Assembly: GCA_028226535.1 (NCBI GenBank)
Contig: JAOJEG010000001.1
Span: 1-64,000, forward strand
Direction of reading: 5' to 3'
Length of the DNA: 64,000 bases
Origin: Candidatus Pelagibacter sp.
GTDB lineage: Bacteria > Pseudomonadota > Alphaproteobacteria > Pelagibacterales > Pelagibacteraceae
Positions 33,984-42,192 of this stretch are shown here, in pieces. The notes beneath the pieces are model-generated. The model did not search any database. It worked only from the letters and a program-made list of their open reading frames with translations, and was not told the origin of the DNA. Both the position numbers and the translations under genes were made by a program. Numbering within the stretch: the stretch's first letter is position 1; every line of letters starts with the position of its first letter.

Positions 33984-33996
33984 TATTCACACTTCC

Positions 33997-34055
33997 TATT
34001 GGCTGAGATAATAATTTTTAAAACTAGAGTTTTAAATAATTTGTTTTAGCCAATA
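33997..34055 (+). other. Long hairpin in the 3' region of the cold-shock gene
   Basis: TATTGGCT (33997-34004) pairs with AGCCAATA (34048-34055). Several A-U and G-U pairs follow, and a perfect apical stem TTTAAAACT (34017-34025) / AGTTTTAAA (34028-34036) caps it. The whole element spans 59 nt and starts 13 nt after the cspA stop. It is not followed by a U-run. It may mark the 3' end of the mRNA, protect it from exonucleases, or be a small RNA. Confidence 0.6.
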
Positions 34056-34129
34056 CCAAAAAAAATAAAATCAAGCTTTAAACACAATTTTCAAATAGAT
34101 AAATTAATAGTACAGTAAGTATTATTAAT

Positions 34130-34477
34130 ATGAGTGAAAGATTTATTAAAAATATAAACGATTTAAGTTTTGAGCCATTTGACAATTATGGCAAACCAGT
34201 CGAAGGAATGAGTTGGCATAAATTAAGTTACGATAGAGGTAATGGTGGATTTGGTACTTACATACTTAAAATGGATGCGGGTGCTAAAAGTTTACTTCAT
34301 ATTCATCAGGGTTATGAAGAATTTTATGTGATTGAAGGTGAGCTTCGGGATGCAGATGGTAAAGTATTTAAGAAAGGTGACTTTGTAACTTTTGAACCTG
34401 GCACAAAACATAACTCTCATACTAAAAATGGTTGCCTACTTATAGTTTTTATGAGAGGTATAAACAAACCAATCTAA
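34130..34477 (+). CDS. Single-domain cupin protein
   Basis: 115 aa. The cupin motif 1 is HIHQGYEEFYVIEGEL (two histidines and a glutamate) and motif 2 is GDFVTFEPGTKHNSH with the third histidine, so the metal site is complete. This resembles ChrR-type anti-sigma cupins and small dioxygenase-like cupins. No DNA-binding part is present. The gene stands just upstream of the racemase gene (19-nt gap). The substrate is unknown. Confidence 0.82.
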   Translation: MSERFIKNINDLSFEPFDNYGKPVEGMSWHKLSYDRGNGGFGTYILKMDAGAKSLLHIHQGYEEFYVIEGELRDADGKVFKKGDFVTFEPGTKHNSHTKNGCLLIVFMRGINKPI

Positions 34478-34496
34478 TATTAATTATTCAAAAAAT

Positions 34497-35243
34497 ATGA
34501 TCGGAATCTTAGGGGGAATGGGAACACAAGCAGGTTTGGATTTTTGCAACAAGCTTGCAGTATTAAACAGAGGAAAAATTGATCAAGAATACCCTCTATT
34601 CATTCTTTACAACAAATCCAATATACCAGGCAGACCAGAGTCCATTGGCGTACAAACTAAAAATTTATCAAATAGGTCTTCCAACAACACAAGTAAAAAA
34701 AAATATCAAAACGTTTTAAAAAGTTTGCTTCAAGGATGTAGATTGCTTGAAAGAAATAAATGTAAATTTATTGTTATTCCGTGTAACACAGCGCATTATT
34801 GGTTTGATGATTTACAAAAGAAAATCAATATTCCAATTATAAACATGCCGAAAGAAGTTTTTAAATTCACAAAAAAAAATTGTAAGAAAAATTCAAAAGT
34901 TGGATTATTAGCTACTGAAGGAACATTAAAAACTGGAGTTTATGATAAAATTTTCAATAAAGATTATGATTTAATTCAACCGTCTCAAAAACTTCAAAAA
35001 AAATCAGTAAATAAAGCAATAAAATTAGTCAAGATGGGAAATGTAAAAGCTGCAGCAAAGGCAATACAACCTTCAATTAATGAATTGATCAAAATGAAAT
35101 GTAAAAAAATTATATTAGGATGTACGGAGCTTCCAATTGCAATTTTTGCATTTAAATCATTTAATAATGTCAGATCCTCTAAAATTTTTTTAGATCCTAA
35201 TTTAATACTTGCAAATTCTGCAATGGCTAAACATAAAAAATAA
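34497..35243 (+). CDS. Aspartate/glutamate racemase family protein
   Basis: 248 aa. The N-terminus is IGILGGMGTQAGLDFCNKL, and the two catalytic cysteines are in VIPCNTAHYW and ILGCTELPIAI, as in cofactor-independent Asp/Glu racemases. The protein is thus probably active in making a D-amino acid (or interconverting hydantoins or maleate, which use the same fold). It is preceded by the small cupin gene. The start ATG directly precedes GGMGTQ, as is usual for the family. Confidence 0.85.
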   Translation: MIGILGGMGTQAGLDFCNKLAVLNRGKIDQEYPLFILYNKSNIPGRPESIGVQTKNLSNRSSNNTSKKKYQNVLKSLLQGCRLLERNKCKFIVIPCNTAHYWFDDLQKKINIPIINMPKEVFKFTKKNCKKNSKVGLLATEGTLKTGVYDKIFNKDYDLIQPSQKLQKKSVNKAIKLVKMGNVKAAAKAIQPSINELIKMKCKKIILGCTELPIAIFAFKSFNNVRSSKIFLDPNLILANSAMAKHKK

Positions 35244-35246
35244 TTT

Positions 35247-35687
35247 ATGTTGGTTGATAATGACAAACCTTACGTCTTAAGAGTTGCGGAATTAATTTAT
35301 TCTAAGGTAACAAAAATTAAAAAAGAAAACTCTGAAATGTCAAATATCCAAGCATTTGAAGTTTTTATGACAACGGAAGATTATGATTTAATTAGCTCAG
35401 GAGAATTTCATGATAAATGGTTTTTAGAATTAAAGAATAATGATTTTGTTGACAAAATTACAGGTAAGAAAATTAATGATGAAACAATGAGACTTTTAGA
35501 AATACAAAAAGACTCTATGGTTAGATTTTTGATGAAAATACCAAAACTTTATTACACTAAAAGTCATTTTCCATTGGAAATATCTCAAAGAGCATTTGAT
35601 CATCTTTGGAGAATTTGTGAAAGCTTCGAAATGTGGTGTAAAGAGACGAAACAAAAAGATTTGATAACTCTTAATATTTTAGATTAG
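35247..35687 (+). CDS. Conserved-looking protein of unknown function
   Basis: 146 aa, helical, without cysteine clusters other than two near the end (RICESFEMWCKE). It begins MLVDNDKPYVLRVAELIYSK, and the C-terminus includes EISQRAFDHLWRICESFEMW. No family is recognised. It starts 3 nt after the racemase stop, so it probably belongs to that operon, and ends tail to tail with the lipoprotein gene, sharing 4 nt (TTAG). Confidence 0.6.
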   Translation: MLVDNDKPYVLRVAELIYSKVTKIKKENSEMSNIQAFEVFMTTEDYDLISSGEFHDKWFLELKNNDFVDKITGKKINDETMRLLEIQKDSMVRFLMKIPKLYYTKSHFPLEISQRAFDHLWRICESFEMWCKETKQKDLITLNILD

Positions 35688-35980
35688 TTAGGTTTAAATT
35701 TTTTTTTCGCAAGTTCAAATTTTTTTTCAACAAGATTGGTAAATTTTTCTTTAAATTTTTTGTTTTTCTTTTGACTATCTAAAACGCTTTGAAAATGTTC
35801 GAGGGTATTTTTACCTGTTTCATTTTCAATAACTGTATTTGCACCATATTGAAACCCTGCTTGTAAAACATTTCCTGTAGTCACAACAGTTATTCCAGGT
35901 CCTAACAGAGCAGTAGTTTGTAGACAGCCATTTAAAAAGATAAGAGAAACAATTATAAAAAATATTTTTAAAGATTTCAT
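35684..35980 (-). CDS. Small lipoprotein
   Basis: 98 aa. The N-terminal helix ends in the lipobox LNGC, giving an acylated cysteine at residue 19 and probable outer-membrane or periplasmic anchoring. After a glycine-rich stretch (LLGPGITVVTTGNVLQAGFQ) the C-terminus is a highly charged Lys/Glu helix (FKEKFTNLVEKKFELAKKK). Function unknown; small lipoproteins of this type are common in SAR11 genomes. Confidence 0.7.
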   Translation of the reverse strand: MKSLKIFFIIVSLIFLNGCLQTTALLGPGITVVTTGNVLQAGFQYGANTVIENETGKNTLEHFQSVLDSQKKNKKFKEKFTNLVEKKFELAKKKFKPN

Positions 35981-36085
35981 AAAATTAAATAATTAATACA
36001 TATCCATTAATACAACTCAAGCTAGAAATAGTTCAATTTAGGTATTTTTATAAGATAAAGTCTAATTTTAAACTATAAACCAAAA

Positions 36086-36934
36086 ATGATAAAAATTTTT
36101 CCATTAATATTTATTTTATTATGGTCTTCAGCTTTCATTACTACAAAACCAATAATTGATAATAGTGATCCATTCTCAGCACTTGCTTTTAGATTTGCCC
36201 TAGTAGCTTTTGGATTCTTTTTATTTTCTCTTTATTCAAAAGAAAAAATTTTAGTTAACAAAAGAAATTTTTTAGAATCTTTTTTTAGTGGGGTGCTTTT
36301 TCATGGTTTTTATCTTGGAGGTGTTTTTTATTCGATTTCAATTGGTATGCCGACAGGAATTGCAGCATTAATAGTAACTCTACAACCAATTCTTACAAAT
36401 GCTTTAAGTGCTCCAATCTTGAATGAAAAAGTTTCTATAAAACAATGGATGGGTGTTTTATTGGGATTTGTTGGAGCAGCGCTTGTTTTGGGTTTTGATA
36501 TAGGATCTAAAATACCTACAGCTGGATTAGTTGCAACCATTATAGCATTACTTGCAATTACATTTTCTACTTTATGGCAAAAAAAATTAAGCAATAATTT
36601 ACCTCTATCCGTGAGTAATACATATCAAGCGCTAGGTGGATGTGTCTTTCACTTATTAATAATATTTTTATTTGTTGATCCTTATATTAATTTTACACAA
36701 ACGTTTATAATTGCAATGAGTCATCAAATATTTTTAGTATCATTTGGTGCTTTTACAATATTGATGTATTTAATTAAAAATAATTCAGCCAGTAAAACTG
36801 TTTCTATATTTTTTTTAATACCAGCAACGTCTGCATTTATGGCGTGGTTATTCTTGAATGAAAGTTTGACTAATTTAGATTTAATTGGGTTTTTAATCAC
36901 CTCAATTGGTGTTTATATTGCAACGAGAGATTAA
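36086..36934 (+). CDS. EamA/DMT-superfamily transporter
   Basis: 282 aa with ten predicted helices in two EamA repeats. The N-terminus IFILLWSSAFITTKPIIDNS and the end of repeat 1 (LGFVGAALVLGFDIG) and repeat 2 (SIGVYIATRD) are typical RhaT/YdcZ-like drug/metabolite exporter features. It exports or exchanges an amino acid or other metabolite; the substrate is unknown. It is a single gene, separated from the 35980 lipoprotein gene by a divergent 105-nt gap, and 25 nt from soxG, with which it converges. Confidence 0.85.
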   Translation: MIKIFPLIFILLWSSAFITTKPIIDNSDPFSALAFRFALVAFGFFLFSLYSKEKILVNKRNFLESFFSGVLFHGFYLGGVFYSISIGMPTGIAALIVTLQPILTNALSAPILNEKVSIKQWMGVLLGFVGAALVLGFDIGSKIPTAGLVATIIALLAITFSTLWQKKLSNNLPLSVSNTYQALGGCVFHLLIIFLFVDPYINFTQTFIIAMSHQIFLVSFGAFTILMYLIKNNSASKTVSIFFLIPATSAFMAWLFLNESLTNLDLIGFLITSIGVYIATRD

Positions 36935-36959
36935 AGATTTTTAATAAAACATTTTAATG

Positions 36960-37547
36960 TTAAAGAGATTTATAACCGAACTCTAAAGATGCGTCGGTAA
37001 TGGAGTGATACAAAGACTCTCCAAAACTTCTTAAAGCAAACAACCTAACTTTATCAGGGTTGTCGTCTATCATATCAACTGTAAATGTTATTCCATTATA
37101 TGTAGAATTTATTGATTTATTTTTTTCTAATGTATTAAAATTAAAAGGACACCCTTTCTTTAAAACTTCTTTTACCTCTTGACCTTCTATTTCAATTATA
37201 GCTTTTGAATGAGACAGATCTGTTATAGCAAAATCTGTTTCTTTAAAATTTTGCAAAGTATTTGCAAGTAACTCTTTTTTAGTTGAAACCAAAAGCCAAT
37301 TTTTTGGTCCATTCCATAAAATTCTAGTGTCGTTATTATTTGATATGCTTAGTGGTTCATCTTTTAATTTTAAACCATCTATATAAACACTTTCGATTGA
37401 AATTGTGGAGTTTTTATATTGAACTATTTGAACTATCGATAAATTTTTTATCTCTGAGATTTTTAAAAGATCATTTTCGTTTTTTCCTTCATAATTACCA
37501 AATTGGCCTATTGAATGAACATTTGCTAAGGCTGATATTAAGCTCAT
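36960..37547 (-). CDS. soxG: Sarcosine oxidase-type gamma subunit
   Basis: 195 aa, the normal SoxG length. The segment LWNGPKNWLLVSTKKEL near residue 70 and the end DMIDDNPDKVRLFALRSFGESLYHSI, with a GcvT-like C-terminal shape, are typical. Together with the beta, delta and alpha genes this forms the heterotetramer that oxidises sarcosine (or, in the homologous MgdABCD, N-methylglutamate) with transfer of the methyl group to THF. Its ATG overlaps the soxA stop by 4 nt. Confidence 0.87.
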   Translation of the reverse strand: MSLISALANVHSIGQFGNYEGKNENDLLKISEIKNLSIVQIVQYKNSTISIESVYIDGLKLKDEPLSISNNNDTRILWNGPKNWLLVSTKKELLANTLQNFKETDFAITDLSHSKAIIEIEGQEVKEVLKKGCPFNFNTLEKNKSINSTYNGITFTVDMIDDNPDKVRLFALRSFGESLYHSITDASLEFGYKSL

Positions 37548-40540
37548 GATCTAACCCTTTCACCTTTTGGATCAACATAATGTGAAGAAACTATCTCAAC
37601 TGGAATTACTTTATTTTTAAGCGGCGACATAACAAATAGCTTTTCACCAATCATATTTTTTCCATCTTTTAATATAGCTAAAGAGAATGGATTATCATAT
37701 TCAACACTCCAGCAAGAAGCAGAGATATAGCCTAATTTTGGATTTGGCAGTGGTGCATTTGAGTCTTTGACTAAATGTGATCCCTCTGGAATACTTGTTT
37801 TTTTATCTAAAGGAACAACTCCAACAACTTTTTGTCTGTCACCAGCAGTAAATGCTTTTCTAGTTAAAGATCTTTTGCCAATAAAGTCTTTCTTTTTACT
37901 TAATAGTCCTTCTAAAGAGTTGTCGTAAGGTATTGTTCTTCCATCTAGTTCAGATCCTGCAACGTGTCCCATTTCAATTCTAAGAGTTGATAATGCTTCT
38001 GTTCCATATGGTTGAATCTTAAATTCTTGACCAACTTCCATAATTTTTTCCCACATAAAGTTTCCATTATCAGACTCGACATTTACTTCATATGCAAGCT
38101 CACCTGAAAACGAAATTCTAAAAATTCTTGCTTTCACGCCAAACAAATCTCCTTCCATATAACCCATAAAAGGCAAACCTTCATTGGTGACATTAGAATT
38201 TGGAAATAATTTTTGCAACAAATCTCTAGACTTCGGTCCAGCTATTGCAGCCCCTGCCCATTGTTCTGTAGATGAAACTACATTCACATTTAATTCAGGC
38301 CATACTAATTGCAAATAATACTCTAAATGTGAAAGAACATTTGCAGCTTGAGCAGTAGTAGTTGTCATGTGATAATGATTTTCGGAAATTCTAGTGGTTG
38401 TTCCATCATCCATTACAATTCCGTCCTCTCTTAACATCACACCGTATCTTGCTTTACCAACTGGTAACTTCAACCACGCATTTGTATAAACTCTATTCAG
38501 TAACTCTGCAGCATCTGGTCCTTTAATATCTATTTTACCTAATGTGGTTACATCACAAACTCCAACATTAGTTCTCACATTTTTTGCTTCCCTTTTAGAT
38601 CCCTCAAATAAATTTTCATTTCCTTGTTTATAGTATCTTGGTCTTAACCAAACACCTGCATCAACAAAAACTGCATTATTTTTTTCATGCCATGAATGCA
38701 TTGGTGATTTTCTTGTTGGTTTTGAATGTTTTCCAACTTCTCTTCCAACAATAGCTCCTATTGAAACTGGTGTATAAGGAGGTCTAAAAGTTGTGTGACC
38801 AACATTTGGTACTACTTTATTTTCAATTTTAGATACTAATTGTAAACCGTTTAGATTACTTGTTTTTCCTTGGTCAGTTGCCATTCCAAGGGTTGTGTAT
38901 CTTTTAACATGTTCAATTGAGCGATACCCTTCTTTAAGTGCGATCTCTACATCAGAAACTGCTACATCATTTTGAAAATCTAAAAATCTTTTATAATTTT
39001 TTCCTTCAGGTAACGGTACACACCAAAACTTATCATGGGTTGTTGATTTTTTCTCAATAACGTTTGGAAAAGAAATCTTATTATCATTATTTGTAATTTT
39101 TTTTGAAAGTTCATGACCAGCTTCAAATGAACTTTTTAGGGTTTCGTCCAATGTATAAGTTCCGTTTGCAGCCCCTAATGTTTTTTCATTTTGTTTTGAA
39201 ATTCCAGGGACAAATGCATCAATATCTTCGTTAAATTTTGTTTTGTTTCCTGATTGTGAGGCTAAATGAATAGTAGGTGTCCAAAAACCTGAGACACATA
39301 TACAGTCACATTTGATGTTTTCAATTGTTTCAAGTTGTTCTTTATCGTCTGAAATTTTGGCAATATCAGCTGATTTTACTTTTTTATAACCATGAGCAGC
39401 AACCACTACATAAGAAAACTTGATATTTATCCCTAAATTTTTAGCCTCATCAACTATTTCTGATTGAGGGTCTTTCCTTGTATCTAGGATAACTGGATCA
39501 ACTCCATTTTTTTTAAACTCAATGGCGGTTTCATAACCACTATCATTATTGGTAAATATTAAAGGGTTTTTTCCAACTAATACTCCATAAACTTTAAGAT
39601 ATTCTTTAGCAGCAGATGAAAGCATAACACCTGGAGTATCGTTATTACCAAACACTATTGGTCTTTCTATTGATCCTGAAGAAATTAAAACCTCTTTAGC
39701 TCTAATATACCAAAGCCTTTGTTTTGGATGAAACTTTTTTGTTGTTGGAAGGTGATCACTAATTCTTTCTGACATAACTAACATGTTGTGATCATAGTAA
39801 CCAAAAACCTGTGATCTATTTTTAACAATCACATTTGGCATTTCTTTAAGCTCTGAAATTATTCCATCAGCCCATTCTTTTCCAGATTGATTTCCAATAT
39901 TAACATCGCTAGTTAACAGAGTTCCTCCATGTCTAGCTTTATCTTCTGCTAAAATAACTCGTGCTCCATTTTTTGCGGCAGCATATGCACTTGCTAAACC
40001 TGAGGGCCCTGAACCTGCAATTAATAAATCACAATATTCATATTTATGTTCGTATCTTTCTTTGTCATGTTTGATTGATGCAACACCTAGACCTGCTGCT
40101 TTTCTAATAAATGGCTCATAAACTTTATACCAAAAGCTTTTTGGCCACATAAAAGTTTTGTAATAAAATCCAGCTGGTAGAAAGATTTTTAAAAAATTAT
40201 TTATTGCTCCAATATCAAAATTTACACTTGGCCAACAATTTACACTTGTTGCCTCTAATCCTTCAAAAAGTTCTTGTTCTGTAGCTTTAATATTTGGTTC
40301 CGTTTCACCATTTCTATATAGTTGAACAATTGCATAAGGCTCATCAACCCCGGCACCAAAAAAACCTCTAGGTCTATGATATTTAAAACTTCTTCCAACT
40401 AAATGAACTCCATTAGCTATTAAAGCTGAAGCTAGTGTGTCACCTTCATAACCAGAATAAGTTACACCATTAAATTTAAAAGAAAGTTTCTTATCTCTAT
40501 TTATTAAGCCGATATTGTCTAGTCTATAGCTTTGAGGCAT
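37544..40540 (-). CDS. soxA: Sarcosine oxidase-type alpha subunit
   Basis: 998 aa, the expected SoxA length. The N-terminal domain (NGVTYSGYEGDTLASALIANG) resembles a 2Fe-2S ferredoxin-like fold without the iron-sulfur cysteines; the dinucleotide-binding domain has LLIAGSGPSGLASAYAAAKNG near residue 175; the C-terminal third (after about 620) is a GcvT-type THF domain with GRTIPYDNSLEGL. The subunit carries NAD(H) and FAD and passes the methyl group to tetrahydrofolate. Overlaps soxD by one base. Confidence 0.93.
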   Translation of the reverse strand: MPQSYRLDNIGLINRDKKLSFKFNGVTYSGYEGDTLASALIANGVHLVGRSFKYHRPRGFFGAGVDEPYAIVQLYRNGETEPNIKATEQELFEGLEATSVNCWPSVNFDIGAINNFLKIFLPAGFYYKTFMWPKSFWYKVYEPFIRKAAGLGVASIKHDKERYEHKYEYCDLLIAGSGPSGLASAYAAAKNGARVILAEDKARHGGTLLTSDVNIGNQSGKEWADGIISELKEMPNVIVKNRSQVFGYYDHNMLVMSERISDHLPTTKKFHPKQRLWYIRAKEVLISSGSIERPIVFGNNDTPGVMLSSAAKEYLKVYGVLVGKNPLIFTNNDSGYETAIEFKKNGVDPVILDTRKDPQSEIVDEAKNLGINIKFSYVVVAAHGYKKVKSADIAKISDDKEQLETIENIKCDCICVSGFWTPTIHLASQSGNKTKFNEDIDAFVPGISKQNEKTLGAANGTYTLDETLKSSFEAGHELSKKITNNDNKISFPNVIEKKSTTHDKFWCVPLPEGKNYKRFLDFQNDVAVSDVEIALKEGYRSIEHVKRYTTLGMATDQGKTSNLNGLQLVSKIENKVVPNVGHTTFRPPYTPVSIGAIVGREVGKHSKPTRKSPMHSWHEKNNAVFVDAGVWLRPRYYKQGNENLFEGSKREAKNVRTNVGVCDVTTLGKIDIKGPDAAELLNRVYTNAWLKLPVGKARYGVMLREDGIVMDDGTTTRISENHYHMTTTTAQAANVLSHLEYYLQLVWPELNVNVVSSTEQWAGAAIAGPKSRDLLQKLFPNSNVTNEGLPFMGYMEGDLFGVKARIFRISFSGELAYEVNVESDNGNFMWEKIMEVGQEFKIQPYGTEALSTLRIEMGHVAGSELDGRTIPYDNSLEGLLSKKKDFIGKRSLTRKAFTAGDRQKVVGVVPLDKKTSIPEGSHLVKDSNAPLPNPKLGYISASCWSVEYDNPFSLAILKDGKNMIGEKLFVMSPLKNKVIPVEIVSSHYVDPKGERVRS

Positions 40541-40809
40541 TATGAAATTTCCTCATTTGCTTTGAGAGTATTGAAAATTTCATGAGTAGCAGTATCTCTT
40601 TCAACCTTTATCCATTGTCTACAACCTGATAAATGTTGCCATAATTCCCAATGTTTTCCTCTAAGACTTTTTCTATTATAGACAAAATTATCCCAATCTT
40701 GGTGTGATATTTCTTTATCAAGCTCTGGTCTTTTGACAGTTGCATCGCCTCCATATGAAAATTCATTTTGTGATCTCATTCCACAGTGAGGGCATTTAAT
40801 ATATAGCAT
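40540..40809 (-). CDS. soxD: Sarcosine oxidase-type delta subunit
   Basis: 89 aa. The zinc ligands known for this subunit are all present at the canonical positions: Cys6 and Cys9 in IKCPHCGMR, His59 in WQHLSGC and Cys63. It has the usual FVYNRKSLRGKHWELWQH segment. It bridges alpha and beta subunits. Directly follows soxB with no spacer (stop at 40810, start at 40809). Confidence 0.93.
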   Translation of the reverse strand: MLYIKCPHCGMRSQNEFSYGGDATVKRPELDKEISHQDWDNFVYNRKSLRGKHWELWQHLSGCRQWIKVERDTATHEIFNTLKANEEIS

Positions 40810-42066
40810 TTATGAAATCCAAGTTTTTGTTCCAAGTCCTTTTTCATCGAGTAAGTGACCTGTACTAAATCTATTTAAACTATAACCAGCATTTAATTTA
40901 TGAACTCTATCTTGTGCAATTGTGTGGGCAAATGTCCAACCTGATGCTGGGGTTGCTTTAAATCCTCCATAACACCAACCACAATTTAAATACAATCCTT
41001 CAATATGTGTTTTATCAATGATTGGGGAACCATCCATAGACATGTCCATTATTCCTCCCCAAGTTCTAAGCATTTTTAATTTACTTAGAAATGGCATCAT
41101 CGCAATTCCCTCTGTTAAAACATGTTGTAAAGTTGGTAAGTTACCTCTTTGTGCATAACTATTGTATCCATCTAAATCACCACCCATTACCATTTCACCT
41201 TTGTCAGATTGGCTTATATAAAAGTGTCCGGCTCCAAAAGTAACAACTCTATCTAAAATTGGTTTTACCGGCTCTGAAACACATGCTTGAAGAAGATGAG
41301 TTTCAACTGGCAATGTCATATTTAATTTTTCTGCTAAAATATTTGTACTTCCAGCAACACATAAACCAATTTTTTTAACTTTAATGTCACCTCTTGAAGT
41401 TCTAACACCATTAATTTTTCCAGCACTCACATCAAAACCAGTAACCTCACAGTTTTGAATGATATCTACTCCCATTGAGTCAGCTTGTCTTGCGTATCCC
41501 CAGGCAACAGCATCATGTCTTGCTGTTCCGGCGCTTGGTTGCATCAATCCACCAAATATTGGAAATCTCACATTTTCAGAAAAATCTGCCATTGGTATAA
41601 TTTCTTTTACCTGTTCTCTGTTTAGCAAAACTGCATCAATTCCATTCAACCTCATTGAATTTCCACGTCTTGCGTAAACATTCATTTGTGCATCAGAGTG
41701 TGCAAGATTGATAATTCCTCTTGGAGAAAACATTACATTGTAATTTAAATCCTGGCTCATCTTTCTCCATAAATCCATTCCAAATTCACTAAAAAGTGCA
41801 TTATCATCATGCATATAGTTAGATCTTATAATGGTGGTATTTCTTCCAACATTACCTCCGCCAATCCAACCTTTTTCAATGATAGCAACATTTGTAATAT
41901 TATGTTCCTTTGCAAGATAGTAAGCAGTGGCTAAACCATGACCACCCCCTCCAATAATCACAACATCGTACTCTTTTTTAGGAGTTGGATCTTTCCAAGC
42001 TAAATTCCAATTCTGGTGACCAGAAAAAGCGTTTTTGATTAGATTAAATATAGAATATTTTTGCAT
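40810..42066 (-). CDS. soxB: Sarcosine oxidase-type beta subunit
   Basis: 418 aa FAD enzyme. The N-terminal FAD loop is VVIIGGGGHGLATAYYLAKE near residues 35-55. His184 in AGTARHDAVAWG is probably the residue that carries covalent FMN in this family. The catalytic C-terminus includes DGSPIIDKTHIEGLYLNCGW and GFKATPASGW. It oxidises the N-methyl amine. It is first in the operon soxB-D-A-G, divergent from fhs, which supports a role in feeding the folate one-carbon pool. Homology alone cannot separate sarcosine oxidase from N-methylglutamate dehydrogenase (MgdA). Confidence 0.92.
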   Translation of the reverse strand: MQKYSIFNLIKNAFSGHQNWNLAWKDPTPKKEYDVVIIGGGGHGLATAYYLAKEHNITNVAIIEKGWIGGGNVGRNTTIIRSNYMHDDNALFSEFGMDLWRKMSQDLNYNVMFSPRGIINLAHSDAQMNVYARRGNSMRLNGIDAVLLNREQVKEIIPMADFSENVRFPIFGGLMQPSAGTARHDAVAWGYARQADSMGVDIIQNCEVTGFDVSAGKINGVRTSRGDIKVKKIGLCVAGSTNILAEKLNMTLPVETHLLQACVSEPVKPILDRVVTFGAGHFYISQSDKGEMVMGGDLDGYNSYAQRGNLPTLQHVLTEGIAMMPFLSKLKMLRTWGGIMDMSMDGSPIIDKTHIEGLYLNCGWCYGGFKATPASGWTFAHTIAQDRVHKLNAGYSLNRFSTGHLLDEKGLGTKTWIS

Positions 42067-42192
42067 GAGATATTTTTATCTCAATGAATATAAATAGTTC
42101 TTATTTTTTTTATATATATTTTTTAGAAGTTTCCAAAGAACTTAAAAAAGGATAAGAAGTCATCAATAAAAATTATAACTTTAGGATTTTAA
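42067..42192. promoter_or_regulatory. Divergent soxB/fhs control region
   Basis: The 126-nt gap between the two divergent one-carbon genes must contain both promoters. It holds an interrupted palindrome, AAGTT-TCCAAAG-AACTT (42127-42143), which could be an operator, and long A/T runs. No convincing -35/-10 pair or riboswitch is visible. Confidence 0.35.

Noticed and set aside
33997..34020. GGCTGAGAT as part of a TPP riboswitch
   Set aside because: The rest of the TPP riboswitch core is absent and the element lies behind, not before, a gene.
36948..36961. Palindrome AACATTTTAATGTT between two convergent genes as bidirectional terminator
   Set aside because: Only five A/T-rich pairs remain once a loop is allowed and no U-run follows on either strand.
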